Shown piece by piece: positions 1-11,803 of a stretch of DNA of 64,000 nt (position 1 is the first letter of the stretch; each line of letters begins with the position of its first letter). The stretch is taken from assembly GCA_031769625.1 (NCBI GenBank), contig JAUIMM010000689.1:2939501-3003500 (forward strand). The letters are read 5' to 3'. The notes under the pieces are model-generated. The model did no database searches. It was given only the letters and a program-made list of their open reading frames with translations, and had not been told where the DNA came from. Origin of the DNA: Taudactylus pleione (taxonomy: Eukaryota; Chordata; Amphibia; Anura; Myobatrachidae). The position numbers and the translations under genes were made by a program.

Positions 1-429
1 GCTGTAGAATTTCATCCATCTTCCGGTCTATCACCTCCTTGGGGTCGCTGGTATCATTTTTGACAGAGGTGCAACATTTTACTCCAAATTGGGTGGCCAA
101 CGTTACACAATACCCTCCAGTAACAGCAGTTAAATAATTTAACACTAACCTGTGTTGTACCAGTTCTTTCTTGTACGCTTGCAATTCTCTACCTGTATAC
201 CTGAAGGTGTCATCATACATCTCGGTGATATTATCTATCAATTTAGCAAGTTCCTGAATATATCTAAAGTTTAATGCACCCCGAGCGATCCTGGTGGGAT
301 CCAATACGACTAAAACTTGAAAGCCAGTTGTCTCACCAATTAACTGAGTGGCTTTGTGCACGTCACCAGGTATCATATTTCATTTGCCTCTGTGTTCATA
401 TTGTGTGTGAAGTGTGGTGACGGTGTTTT
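1..429 (-). pseudogene. Retroviral env, transmembrane-subunit region (partial, broken)
   Basis: The minus-strand translation resembles a retroviral TM ectodomain: a helical stretch ending in ELVQHRLVLNYLTAV, then a GGYC...KCC cysteine cluster, the usual position of the disulfide-bonded loop. The spacing in the cluster (about ten residues before CC) is longer than the CX6CC of gammaretroviruses. A stop codon and a frame change lie near 365-375. The fusion peptide side is interrupted by the repeat at 430-891 and the membrane anchor lies beyond the window edge. It is non-functional as it stands. Confidence 0.6.
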
Positions 430-891
430 GGCCCTCATTCAGAGCCGTACGCTCTGAACAGAGCGCACGCTCTGAATGAGGGCCGTCCTCCATAATTATG
501 GAGCGTCCTCCTGGACGCTCGTATAGCTGTGGGTCACCACCCACAGCCTATACGAGCGTGCAGTTTGATGGCCGCGATGGTCTTGACCATCGCCACTGCG
601 AGCCGGAGCCTGCGGTTGAGTTTTTCAACCGCAAGACCCGGAGTGATTTTGGCTCTATCAGAGCCAAAATCACTCGGCTTCAGACGGTAGGCGTTCCCTT
701 GGGGCATGCTGTCAATCAACATCGACAGCATGCCCCCTTTGATCAGACACAACGAGCGAAGGAAAGTCCTTCGCTCGTCGCGTCTGGCGCATGCGCACGA
801 CGGAGCTCCCGCCGTCAAGCGCATGAGCAGTGCACAACATCGACCCACTTGCGAGCGGACAGCCGCTTGCGAGTGGGTCTGAATCAGGCCC
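430..891. mobile_element. Multi-hairpin element, family A, copy 1
   Basis: The element begins GGCCCTCATTCAGA and ends TCTGAATCAGGCCC, flanked by TTT at 427-429 and 892-894 (3-bp target duplication). Between the termini are successive stem-loops, including a pair at about 523-562 (ACGCTCGTATAGCTGTGGG against its complement), GATGGTCTTGACCATC near 577-592, a GATTTTGGCTCT stem at about 644-675 and a CGAGCGAAGGA stem at about 754-779. It lacks the GACATCACTAGTGATGTC hairpin seen in other copies. No coding capacity. It sits inside retroviral env. The 3-bp duplication suggests PIF/Harbinger mobilisation, which is inference. Confidence 0.85.
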
Positions 892-895
892 TTTA

Positions 896-1917
896 TGTAT
901 ACCAAGCACTTCAACATGTGTGAGGGTCATAACTTCTGGGACTACTCTTCCCAGGTAACACAAACCTTCGGAACTTGGGGAGAGCCACTTATACGCTTTT
1001 CTTCCACATATAAAATATACATTATCAGGGAGAACATAAGGAATGGCATGCATCATTATCATTAAGCACATTTCCCTTGCAAACAATCCTATTTCGGGGT
1101 CTTCCATCTGGTACATCCAAGTTTCTGGCTGTATTATTTTAGCACAATAACCATCTGGCACCTTACAAACAATTTCTTTAGTGGAACTCAATGTATACCG
1201 ATACCTAAACTGTTTCCCACTAGATTTAATTGAGCGTAACAGATCATGGCTTATGGACTCATTATCAACTCTTTGTGAGAAGGTCATCGTCTGATTATTC
1301 CCCGTCACTTCCCAACTCCCGGGTTTATTGGAGTTGGTTATGTTCAAAGACAAAAGTGATCTATCTACTTGGAATTGATATAGTTTGAAATGAGGTGGTT
1401 TGGATGAGAGAAATTTTCCATCCAATGTGTTCTCTTTTTGTAATTCTAAAATTTCCATGATATTCAGCGGAAATGGCACCAACGCTACATTATGCTGTCC
1501 CTGTGGCACATGTGAACACACCCAGCAAACAGTTTAATTTAAGACTTTGCCTACCATGCTATGATAATCCACTAAAGGATACCCACCCCAGTACGGGTTA
1601 TATTTAGGTTGACACCGTTGCATACAGTTCTCATCAACTAGGGACCCACAAAGCTCACAAACACAGGAATCTTCAGACGATAAACCACCACACCGTCCCC
1701 GAGTATCCGGAATGACAGCTCTCTTAACAATAACAGTACTAAGATTGGTCAGACACTCCCCTGATTGGCATTGCACTCCTCCTGACTCCACTCCATCAGC
1801 ACTGCCATCAGCTCCCATTTCCTCAGTCGGTCTCCCATCACAGAAACTGGATATTCCCGAACCGACCAGGATAGTGAACACTCTAAAAGAGAATACAGCA
1901 GGCCCGTCCATTGTCAC
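896..1917 (-). pseudogene. Retroviral env, surface-subunit region (broken)
   Basis: Two minus-strand frames, 1917-1534 and 1521-about 896, carry an env-like cysteine-rich protein. The first includes a possible signal sequence (FRVFTILVGSGISSF) and several CXXC pairs. The second ends in a block containing YFICGRKAYKWL and GLCYLGRVVPEV, which resembles the C-terminal part of a retroviral surface subunit, with NIT and NES glycosylation sequons upstream. A stop or frameshift near 1525 separates the frames, and the reading is then cut by the multi-hairpin insertion. Assignment rests on gene order after integrase and general character. Confidence 0.6.
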
Positions 1918-2026
1918 AAGACCTGCAAATTTCTCTTAGTTCAGGTATCTCACTACGACCTTTTCAATCCTCCTGGAACAAGCTCGCGAGCGACAGGTCC
2001 ACGCAATCAGCCTGGTCTCCGACTTG

Positions 2027-3171
2027 TTACTCCACCGGTTGATTGACCTTTTTGCAGTGAGTGGAATGGACCCAGGTATCTCTATCAGCCACCTTCAAAG
2101 ATGTAGTACTTGTCAGCAGCACCTGGTACGGACCTTCCCACCGATCAGTCAAACAACCTGAACGCAAGAAATTTCTGATCATAACATATTCTCCTGGTTC
2201 AACATCATGAGTTAGTTTCAGGCATATCATTAGACAACAATTTCAGTTTCTGCTGCTGTTGCTTTAACTGCTTACTCATTGATTTAAGATACTTTACAGT
2301 TACCTCGTTGTTACCCTTCAAGTCTTCCTGTGGACTTATAATCAAATGAGGTTGTCTACCGAACAGTATTTCAAATGGGGACAGATTTAGAGGGGGGTCT
2401 AGGAGTGGTCCTTATGCTATGTAGGACCAAAGGTAACGCTTCTGGCCATCCTAGTCCAGTCTCTGCCATAATTTTACATAATTTATTTTTAATAGTCCCG
2501 TTCATCCTCTCTACCTTGGCACTGGCTTGCGGTCGGTAGGGGGTGTGAAGTCGGCTATTAATACCCATCAGCTTACACATATTTTGAAAAACATCACCTG
2601 TGAAATGAGTACCCCTGTCACTCTCAATGATTTTAGGGATACCGAACCTGCATACAAATTCCTGAACTATTTTCTTGGCAGTAAACGCAGCAGTATTAGT
2701 GGCCGCTGGGTAGGTCTCAATCCAACTAGAAAATACATCAGTGCACACTAATACATACTTAAGATTCCTGCAGGGTGGTAATTGGATGAAATCAATTTGT
2801 ATCACCTGGAAAGGTCCATCAGTCGGTGGAATGTGGGACGGTTCGGTAGGGATCGCTTTCCCTATGTTCTTCCTCAAGCAGGTCAGACAGGACATTGCTA
2901 TCTTTTCTGCTTGTGAAGAAAAACCTGGTGCGCACTAGTATGCGCTCACCAATTTGCACATACCTTGTTTTCCCAGATGAGTCAGACCGTGTGCTGCCTC
3001 AGCTAGGCTGGGGTAATATGCCTTGGGGGCTACTGGTTTACCTTGTCCGTCCCTCCAGAGCCCAGAGGACTCTTGCCCACATCCCTTGGACTTCCAAATG
3101 TACTTTTCCTGAATTGAACACAAATTTTGCATCTCAATTAATTTCAGCATATCAATTGTTTGGAAAGACAA
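2027..3171 (-). pseudogene. Retroviral integrase (broken into several frames)
   Basis: Frames 3171-2935, 2895-2371 and 2230-2027 cover an integrase. The middle frame shows the catalytic core: first Asp in QIDFIQLP, second Asp in ESDRGTHF, and the Glu in ASAKVERMNGT, so the DDE residues are all visible. The last frame resembles the SH3-like C-terminal domain of gamma/epsilon-type integrases (WEGPYQVLLTSTTSLKV, then WVHSTHCKKV). The histidine end of the N-terminal zinc domain lies in the 3171-2935 frame (GLTHLGKQG). Frame changes near 2935-2895 and 2371-2230 break the gene. Confidence 0.85.
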
Positions 3172-3529
3172 TTTTTTCAGTGGGAGAAAACATTTTTAAC
3201 CCTGCTGCCCATTTTGCAGCTTCATCGGCTCTGTTGTTGCCCAGTGACACCGGATCATCCTCACATGTATGGGCTTTACATTTAATTACTGCCACCGCTT
3301 TGGGCAGTTGGATTGCTTCTAAAAGATGTTTTATGTGTCGGGAATGTGCAACTGGTGTGCCTGCTGCTATCATAACATTTCTCAGACGCCATAGAGCCCC
3401 AAAATCGTGCACCACCCCGAACGCGTACCTCGAGTCAGTGTAAATGTTAGCAGATTTGCCTGCTGCCAGTTCACACGCTCTAGTTAGTGCTACTAACTCT
3501 GCCACCTGGGCTGAGAGTGAGGAGGACAA
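3152..3529 (-). pseudogene. Retroviral RNase H domain
   Basis: This frame shows typical retroviral RNase H motifs: AQVAELVALTRAC (catalytic Glu), ANIYTDSRYAFGVVHDFG (catalytic Asp) and a C-terminal GNNRADEAAKWAA (catalytic Asp after the Asn-Arg). It follows the RT connection region and overlaps the start of the integrase region. The N-terminal Asp of the domain is not in this frame, which indicates a break near 3530-3560. Confidence 0.85.
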
Positions 3530-3645
3530 AGAGGTTTAGCTTCTATGATGTCTGTGTCATTTACAACAGCATAACCTGTACATAATTCACCTGTGTCTGT
3601 TTGTCTATGACAACTCCCGTCCGTATAAAAAGTCACATCCACATT

Positions 3646-5235
3646 CTATAAAGGTGTGTCGTGTATGTCAGGTCTAGCAGTAAAGGTCTGATTCAGATAT
3701 TCCATACAATCGTGCGTATCATTATGTCCGCTGAACTCACCCCCCGCCAGCAACTCGCCTCCTTCCACCCTTTGTACATCATGTTGTACATATGGTAGAT
3801 ACGTTGCTGGATTCAGCGTGCCGCAACGTTTAACAGTGATGTTTGCGTGTGCGATTAGAGCTAGTTCCCATTTGGTAAACATAGCCGAAGAGACGTGTCT
3901 GGTTTGAGCTGAGTTCAACAGAGCAGATACAGCATGGGGAGTGTAGACAATCATATCATGACCCAACACTACGTCCTCTTTTACTCACCAATAAAGCGGT
4001 AGCTGCTACACTTCTCAAACAAGTGGGGAGTGATCTTGCCACAGTGTCCAATTTGGCACTGTAGTATGCTCCGGGCCTACTGGCATCACCATGTTTTTGA
4101 GTAAGGACACCTGCAGCACAACCATCGGCTTCCGTACATACAAATCAAAAGGTTTTTCATAATCAGGTATTCCCAATGCAGGAGCTTTTGTCAGACTATC
4201 CCTAACATTAAGAAAGCCTGCTCTGTTTCCTTTGTGTCTATGACACAATCGGGCTTTGAGTAAGAGACGAATTCCTGTAAAGGCAAGGCCAAAATAGAAA
4301 AACCTGGGATCCACATTCTACAGTATCCACACATTCCCAAGAAGGTACGAATTTGCTGTTGATTCTGCGGCAGTGTCATGTTCTGTATGGCCTGGATTCT
4401 ATCATTTGTAAACCCCTGGGTTAGGCAGTGTCCCAAAAATTTTACTCTGGATTGGCACGGCTGTAGTTTGTCCTTAGCCACCTTGTGTCCTGTATGCGAG
4501 AGATGAAGCAACAAAAGTTTAGTATCATTCAAAGATGACATAAACGAGTCAGAACATACCAATAAATCGTTCACATATTGAATTAGAACAGATCCATTGG
4601 CAGGTTGAAAAGCTTGTAAACAGTCATGCAATGCCTGGGAGAAGATACTGGGGCTGTCTATGAAACCTAGGGGTAACCGTGTCCATGTGTATTGTACACC
4701 TCTGTATATAAATGCAAAAAGATACTGACAGTCAGAGTGGAGAGGCACAGAGAAGAAAGCAGAACAGAGGTCAATGACAGTGAAATGGGTTGCATTTGGT
4801 GGGATCTGCATCAGGATGACAGCTGGATTTGGCACTACAGGGAATTGGCTCTCTACTACCTTATTAACACCTCTAAGGTCTTGTACCAGCCTCTAACCCC
4901 TCCCACCACTCTTCTTCACCGGGAAGATGGAACTGTTGGCTACACTAGCTGTACGAACTAAAATTCCCTGTTGCAATAATCGCTCAATTATTGGAAAAAA
5001 ACCCTAATTCTGCCTCCTGTTTTAGTGGGTACTGGGGAATTTTTGGAGCTTGCCTACCGCTTTTTAAATTTACCATTACAGGGCTTACGTTTGCCATTAA
5101 ACCAGTGTCCTGTCCATCCTTAGTCCAAAGGGAATCTGGAATTTGGGACAACATTTCATCTACCTGAGATGGATTTTCATTTAAACTTGTAGAGTGATAC
5201 ATTTTCCTTTGGGGAGTGTCCAACATATCCCACAC
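3646..5235 (-). pseudogene. Retroviral reverse transcriptase and connection domain (broken)
   Basis: Frames 5235-4984, 4835-4191, 4314-4015 and 3969-3646 together carry the polymerase. Visible blocks are LKSGRQAPKIPQYPLK (fingers), HFTVIDLCSAFFSVPL (motif A with its Asp), RLPLGFIDSPSIFSQAL (motif B) and LIQYVNDLLVCS. The last is the catalytic YxDD site and reads YVND, so one catalytic aspartate is replaced. The 3969-3646 frame has VYTPHAVSALL and LNPATYLP, typical of the connection region. Several stops and frame changes show the enzyme is dead. Confidence 0.85.
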
Positions 5236-5494
5236 CTCGTGTGCAACTCTCTGGGATATCTAAAAATACACCATCAGGGGTGCAATATATAACACATCCC
5301 ATCTTACATAACAAGTCTCTACCCAGCAGGTTAGTAGGAGCCGCAGCAGCCAGAAGAAAAGAATGTCTGGTATGCAACGGCCCAATAGTAACCTCTGTGG
5401 ACTTTGTTAAAGGATAATGTTCCACTTTACCTGTTACACCCATTGTTGGTACTGTATCGTTGGTCACCTGTAAATTAACGGGAGATTTTATCAC
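5177..5494 (-). pseudogene. Retroviral protease, C-terminal part
   Basis: The frame ends with the protease-type block APTNLLGRDLLCKMG, the C-terminal GRD/N motif of retroviral aspartic proteases. Upstream, just beyond a frame break near 5500-5520, the other strand of the same stretch reads a DTGATRS-like active-site turn. The domain overlaps the start of the RT frame. It is fragmentary. Confidence 0.65.
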
Positions 5495-5709
5495 TGACCT
5501 GGTCGCCCCTGTGTCTACAAGAAAAGGATATTCAGTACAGCTACATCAACCATCATGACCGGTTCTTCCCTAGTACTTCCCGTTAACCTGACTATCTGTA
5601 GACTACAGGTATGACCTGACCCCTAGCATTGGCTACCATTCTCCAATAAAGCATTTACAGCCACAATTGGAGCTGGTGCCTGCTGGACATTTGCTGGTCT
5701 CTGTGCATA

Positions 5710-7526
5710 TCACTTATGGGGATGTCCAGGTCTTCCCTTATTTGGGGTTCCTACTCTTTTTACTGTACAGTTTCTACTTAAGTGTCCTGTTTGTTTACAA
5801 TTAAAATATGTTCGTGGATCGGGTGAAGACACGTGTTGTTGTGAGGTTTGAGCAGAGGGTAAAGGTGGTGGATATGGGTAAGGATAGGGAGGGTAAGGGT
5901 ATTGTGGGGGATATGAGTTTTGTGAGTAGTATGGGACCTGTGGTTGTATAGGGTTTGTGGAATAGAGCTGTTTGTTGTCGCATGGGGTTAGTGAGGGCAT
6001 ATAACTGTTCAGTTGTAAGTGTGTGTGCAGATTCCAGTGTGTCTGTTGGCTGTGATGTTACCGTCATTCCTTCCAGAGCTTGTATACTGACAGCCATTAG
6101 TTTTTCGCTCTGGGTTTCTCTCTTCTTTGAGATGTTTTTATCATGTTCTATGGCAGATTCTAAGAGGGTATCTATTGTGACTCCCCTCCAGCCAGGTTGT
6201 GAGGTCTAAACCTGAGTCTTTAAATTCTCTTTCAGACCGTCCATGAGTACCGTGACTATCATTCCCCTGTGGTGAGTGCTATCTTTAATATCTTCTAACC
6301 CAGTGTACTGGGTGATAGCCTGCAGAGCCCAGTCGCAATAATCTTCTGCAGATTCACTCTCCTTTTGCTTAATGGTGAAAAATTTGTTCCAGTTAACTAC
6401 TACCGGAAAATATATACCCAATTGAGTTACAATGCGGGAAATGTTTACTGTTAAGGGAACGTCATCATCCAATACACAATCCGTGATAAATTTTGGCACG
6501 TCGGTATTGCATGGCAGACAGGCCCTTAACACCACACGCCAATCTTTATTAGTTGGCTCATGAGAACTACCCAAATTTCTCAAAAATCTTTGACATTTGG
6601 CTAGTTCCTTTTTGGGATCGGGGAAATCATTTATGATGGAATTTCGTTCTGCTCTTGTCCAGGGACAATGCATTACTACTTCCTTCGTGGGCACTACAAC
6701 GTTAGCATCTGCATTTCCAACGGTTACTGTCCCGAATGGGATGCAGATCGGCAGCGCTGCTACCTTTGACCTTGTTACCTGGCTGGGGGTTTAATCTGTT
6801 CCTGCTACGTATGGTATTAACTTCCTCTACGGGTGCAGAGGGTGTTAGCACTTCCCTTACTGTTACTAATAGAGATGACGGCACCACTCGTGATTGTGGT
6901 GATGCAGCATCTATCATCTGTACAGCATGGGAAATGGCAGACATTACAATAGGCTCTTCATCCACATCATTAACATTTTCTTTATAGTTGCTTAAGAGAG
7001 GATACAAATTGCATGTTACATTTCTCTGGGTATTTTTGGTAACTGTACTTGCACCTCCATCCACATACGGCGGGGGCGATGAGCGTGAACTGCGGGCAAT
7101 ACTCTCCACAACGCTACCTCGCTGCACGTGCGCGCCATTTTGCGGCTCGCCCGTATTGCGATTCAGCGTCGCGGATGTATTCTCTGGCAATGCGCTCGCA
7201 ACGCTAGTTTGCGTTGCTTGCGCATTTTTAAGCCACGCATCCCCTTCATGCTGCCACAACTTTAAGCTTTCATAATATTTGTCCTTTATCTCCCGGGAGC
7301 GCATCAGACTGATGTGATCCCGGACATTATCTAGTACATTTTTATCAAAACTACCAATTCTGGGAAACGGTCTAACACTCTTCATCGTCATTTTAAACCA
7401 TACATCACAATACCTTATCGCATAAGTACCGTACTTAGTATGCATAATACGACGGGCCGATCCAAACGGCGCTTCCATTAGCAGCACATCATTGTCTAAC
7501 ATCTCTATTGTTTGCATGGCCCCCAT
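5710..7526 (-). pseudogene. Retroviral gag (three frames, broken)
   Basis: Frames 7526-6702, 6694-6206 and 6097-5710 form a gag-like stretch. The first starts at a plausible Met and resembles a matrix domain followed by a proline-rich part (SSRSSPPPYVDGG contains a PPPY late-domain motif). The second has a capsid-like start (HCPWTRAERNSIINDFPDP). The third has a tyrosine/proline-rich stretch followed by a zinc-knuckle-like FNCKQTGHLSRNC. The first knuckle cysteine is replaced by Tyr, so the knuckle is incomplete. Frames change near 6700 and 6200-6100. Confidence 0.75.
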
Positions 7527-7872
7527 TCTGAGACAACTCCTATGCTTTTCAATAAAGATTTAAACTGGTGAAAGACAATCAAGATACTTTCACTTACCTG
7601 TGGACGATTTGAACAGCAGCGCCCACACACCTGGATAAGATTTGAAAAAGGCAACTTCCACACCCGGATAAGATTTAGTAAGGCAACTTCCACACCTATG
7701 GAAGTTTAAGTAGGCTACTTCCACGCACCTCTCTACAACAAAGACAACATGTACACCTGCTACTGTGTATAGAACGGTAAGCTGCTTACCGAGCGACTAG
7801 CACTTAGCCCTTAAAGGTCATACGGGACCTCTAACTGTAAGGAACAAGTTACCCATACCAACAAATACTCAC

Positions 7873-9360
7873 TGTTACACACTTTTTCCCGCGCAGAAAA
7901 ATACACGTTAACCCAGATATTGATAACAATTGAAAAATGTAAACCTCAACGGCTTTATTTAAACACGTGGCAGCACAACCGGAAGTACGTATACGCTATT
8001 GTGCTACCAGTCACATACACAATAATGCGACTACCACACAACCGTATGACAACTTTTTAGCTGCGTACGCAAAAGTGCATCTTTACTGTGCGCAAAACTG
8101 CGACTCAGCCGCGTGCTCAAAACTGCGGCACCCCTTTAAACGTTAGGTTCTATCAACAAAGGAAAACAAACTTTTTCCTCTCTTGTCCCTGGATTCTAGT
8201 CAGCTTCCATGGCTCACACGAAAACGGATAGCGATCTTTCAGCACAAAGCGGTTGCAGGTAAACCCTGCATGTGGCCACTCCACCCTTTGCTGAGATATC
8301 GATAACCTTATGTGCCGTGTGAGTAGGTAAGTGACTTCACTATGATCCCCCAACTAAGGATACTGCCTTTGAACCTCTATATACACCTGCCTATACCTTC
8401 TAATATCCTTCCTATAAACCTCTAAGGATGACGCAAATTTGCGTACGCAGTCATCCAGTAAATAAAGGCTCCAGACTTAGAACATGTGGTTCCAAAGCAC
8501 AAAGTATTATTCAAGTAAAAGTACAGCAGTTACACGCTATGATCCTCATATAATCTTAGCGCAAAAGAGATTATACAGACCCAAGTACAATTATACATAT
8601 GCAGCGCTCTCTGGTCCAGATGTTAGGCATCAGCAGGAAACCCCTGGTCAATCAGCATTCAGCACAAAAAGACTATGAACCCAGGGTCAGAGTACATATT
8701 TATACCCCCCAGAAATAAACAACACAATAGAGAAGTTTGTTGCTAATACCATTGGTCCCAACGGAGAAGGCATATGTTACAAGGCATTTAACAGGTTGAT
8801 TCAAATAGACACAACCCAGCCTCTATCAACTGGTGGTCTATGGTTTCCAGCCCCATACAACATCCTAACAGTTGTTCATATCATGTACATTTTGTTGCTT
8901 GAAGTCTCTGCGGTCCATAAGTTGAGAATGCATGATGCGATCTCCACACTGATGGTACCAGAATACTGTTGAGAGAGTATACGCATCAGTACAATTCCAA
9001 ACATGGCTTACTTATCACGTATAAAACCTAAGTTACGAAATAAGCTTTATTTCATAGCATTTATGCTAAATGAACAAACTTAAATCTTATACTTTAAAGC
9101 TTATTAAACCTTTTATGTGAATATGTAATGTGTAAGTATGCGGGGTGTGATGTAAAGACGCTAGTTAACTTGGGGCAGATGCGTGCGCATGAAGCTAATA
9201 AACAGCGTTTTCATACAGGATCTTATGCATTCGCTAATATGCGATTAGTTACCAGCGCAATTCTGCGTAGTAATGCGTGTATGATAAATGGTGCACTTAA
9301 ATCTCACTTAAACTAAGTGAACACCTAGCAGTGTGGAATGCTGAGCATTATAGTTCCACA
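7873..9360 (-). repeat. Candidate 5' LTR of the retrovirus (tentative)
   Basis: In provirus orientation a segment begins TGTGGAACTATAATG (at 9360) and ends GTGTGTAACA (at 7873), which gives TG...CA ends of about 1.49 kb upstream of gag. Fourteen bases past its end the minus strand reads TGGTATGGGTAAC, which could be a primer-binding site but matches no tRNA that I can name. The partner LTR is off the window, so the limits cannot be confirmed. The leader, about 7527-7872, holds no recognisable gene. Confidence 0.3.
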
Positions 9361-10060
9361 CGCCCCCCCCTCTCTCAGCAGCCCCCACCCTTCCCAGGCT
9401 CAAAAGCAGTCCTTTGTTCTCCCAGGTTCTTGTGTAAATGCAAATTAGCACAGCTACAAGACCCAAACCTCAGATAACACTCTTGGCTTTGAAGGTATTT
9501 TATTGCAGGAAGCCTGCTAATGTAAGGTGCTACAAACAACCCTCTTGCTGTATTCGAGCAGGGCCACCTGAGGTGAGAGCAGACGTTATGTCCAGGAAGC
9601 TTGTCTACACAAGCTAGATGTCACGTGGCCATTTGCTCTGTTTAGCTAATGCAATCCAATTTTGGCATACTGTAAAGCCATTTCTGAAATATATACTTTA
9701 GGGGAATTATAATAATATACACTTTATCCAGAGCACCCAAACTACATAAAGTCATGAAATGGGCTTTTGGTGAATCGCTTTAACTTATGGCGATGGTCAC
9801 AGATGCAATCGCATGATGCTAATAGTAATATCGCCACATGTACTAAAGTGTGAGTTTATCTAAAATGGCGCTTAGGCGGCCATTCACAAAATGGCGTCTT
9901 GCGATCTCATTTCCAAGATGGCGTCTTGCGGCCAGTCGCAAGATGGTGTCGCTGCGATTCAAGTTTAAACAATAATCCAGCTTCAACAAGTCAAAAATAA
10001 AAGGCAGTATCAATACATCAGCTAGCAAAAAAGTCATATACAATGCATATGTAATTCAGT
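9361..10060. other. Unassigned intronic sequence
   Basis: No coding region recognised. A C-rich run follows the candidate LTR edge. Three imperfect copies of an AAGATGGCGTCTTGCG-type unit lie at about 9860-9950. Confidence 0.5.
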
Positions 10061-10063
10061 TGC

Positions 10064-10640
10064 AATGAACCCTGAATCAACTACTCAAATGGGTAGGACA
10101 TAGAGCACTATATACCTGACCATGGGGAGAGGTATACAGGAAGACTGACCCAAAACCTTCTGAGACCAAACCGCTTCAGCAGAGAACAGATAGGTGGGCT
10201 GTGAGCGTCTCATATGCACAAGGAGGGTAGGAGGAGAGACCCAGATGCGGGAAAACCTTTGAAGGATCTGCGTCTGGGTCAGGGGAGGAGCTGCCTGGGG
10301 AGAGCCTACCTCCCCATAGCTGCGTCAATCGGCCGGGTACACAGGCATCATGGCAGTAGAAGAATCTACTGCAGATCCCCGGAATCAGACGATAAGGCCC
10401 CGGTGGTCTAGTAAAGGAGCAGAATTCCTCGGGCCCTCACTGCAGTGGCTTCCGGTGCGTCTCCAGCGCTGGAAGCAAGGACTGCCGCAAGCACTTCCCC
10501 GGACATCTCCATGCGTCCGGTTGCAGTCCAGGCCCCGGCGTCGCTGCTAGCAAGCTCTGCCGTGACCCGCTGAAATCACCAGAGACGTTACTGGTTTTGC
10601 AGTCCGGCAGATTGTCCAGCATGCCCGATCCGATGAGATA
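10064..10640 (-). repeat. DIRS element leader fragment
   Basis: The segment resembles the region upstream of the first ORF of DIRS element B (about 30410-30950): both run from an ACTCAACTA-like start into a block with CTGGGGAGAGGTA and then GC-rich sequence. No ORF1, RT or recombinase sequence accompanies it, so it is a fragment. Similarity was judged by eye over discontinuous blocks. Confidence 0.4.
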
Positions 10641-10880
10641 TTTAGGAGTTAAAATGTCTGCCACAACGGGCAGTGTATGTCCAGGCACGGCCGACTGACA
10701 GACATTTCCTGTGTTCCTTCCCATGGAAGGAACAGAGAAATGTCTCCTCCCCCAGGGGAGGAGCGCAGATGTCGGGGCTAATACACTGAGATATCTCACA
10801 GTGTATGCCATGGACATCTGCGGGCTGGCAGGCTGCCAGATAAAATGTCTGTCAGGCATTTTATTTGGACATGTATGCCC
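10640..10880. repeat. Multi-hairpin repeat, family B
   Basis: Consecutive inverted repeats fill this stretch: TCCTTCCCATGGAAGGA, CTCCTCCCCCAGGGGAGGAG, CAGATGTC with GACATCTG enclosing TACACTGAGATATCTCACAGTGTA, and GGCTGGCAGGCTGCC. AAAATGTCTG motifs recur at both ends. The design matches family A but the sequence does not. Exact ends and target duplication were not found. Confidence 0.5.
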
Positions 10881-11795
10881 AGCTTAAGTCAGAATCATCT
10901 TTAACAGATTACATACACTCTATCATTTAGCCCATACTATGACTGCCATGGAAGAGTCTAACCTAGAAAAACTACTTTGCTGCTTTTTTAGATTCTGCCA
11001 CTTCTCCAGCACCATTTTCTTTATTATATTATGAACTGTAAACAACCTACTTTTCCTAATGTGATTTTCAAACGCAAGATCCAGTTATGTTCCTTGTTAT
11101 GATTCGTCTTTGTAATTCATAGTTTTGTAAATATTTATTTTTTTAGCAAACGCTCAACTAGATCGAAGTTAAAGAATCTTTATTCTTAATGAACCTCACC
11201 AGACTTTTCACTAGACAATCAATTCTTCTTTTAATCCTGGCTCTGAAAAAACTGCACCATATTGTTAATCAAAGCTAGTCTGAGTACTAGACCTTTGTGA
11301 ATTCTGCAAAGCAAAAAAATCTTCTTTGAAGATAATTGATTTTCTTTATCCATTTTAGAAACCATTTCATAAACTTCTACAATTAATTTATGGGCTGAAC
11401 TGAAGAAGATGATTAAAAGAAAGGTGCTAGTGCTGTCAACCAAATCACTTAAGAAACATTATTGAAGGTTATATGTATAGTTATTATATGTAATATATAC
11501 ACAGGTATATTAATCCTCATAAAATAATTGAAAAAAATGTATCTGCACATTTATGCTGCTGTTATAAATAATGTAGTCACATTATTCGCTATATGAATTC
11601 AGGTGTAAACAACTAAAAAATAACAGCGCAATTGTGTGATATATATATTGAAAAAATAAAACTGAGCTAGAAATAAATACACATTTATTAGACATAAAAA
11701 TCCTAAAATAATAAAGTCAAAATAACAAGCTAAAACACTAGTTGCATGAACATAGAGGGTTAAAATCACATGCATAAAACTTTTTATATACAAGT
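10881..11795. other. AT-rich intronic sequence, nothing recognised
   Basis: AT-rich DNA with no coding similarity, inverted terminus or tandem array that I could recognise. Confidence 0.5.
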
Positions 11796-11803
11796 CCTGA
11801 ATG

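Larger units (their letters stand above)
1..9360 (-). mobile_element. Endogenous retrovirus, class-I-like, degraded, 3' end off window
   Basis: Retroviral domains lie on the minus strand in the order gag (near 7.5-5.7 kb), protease, reverse transcriptase, RNase H, integrase, env, with env running off the left edge. The RT, integrase C-terminal domain and env layout resemble gamma/epsilon-type (class I) retroviruses. Every coding region is broken by frameshifts or stops, so this is an old, inactive copy. The 3' LTR is outside the window and the 5' LTR is only a candidate (7873-9360). A multi-hairpin element at 430-891 has landed in env, so that element is younger than the provirus. Domain identity is read from motifs; the exact genus is inference. 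Confidence 0.85.

Noticed and set aside
498..923. Conserved frames of about 140 aa inside family A hairpin elements (also at 48402 and 63620)
   Set aside because: They are similar between copies only because the DNA is; frames are open on both strands, proteins are low in plausible composition, and lengths vary by frameshift. The inverted-repeat structure explains them.
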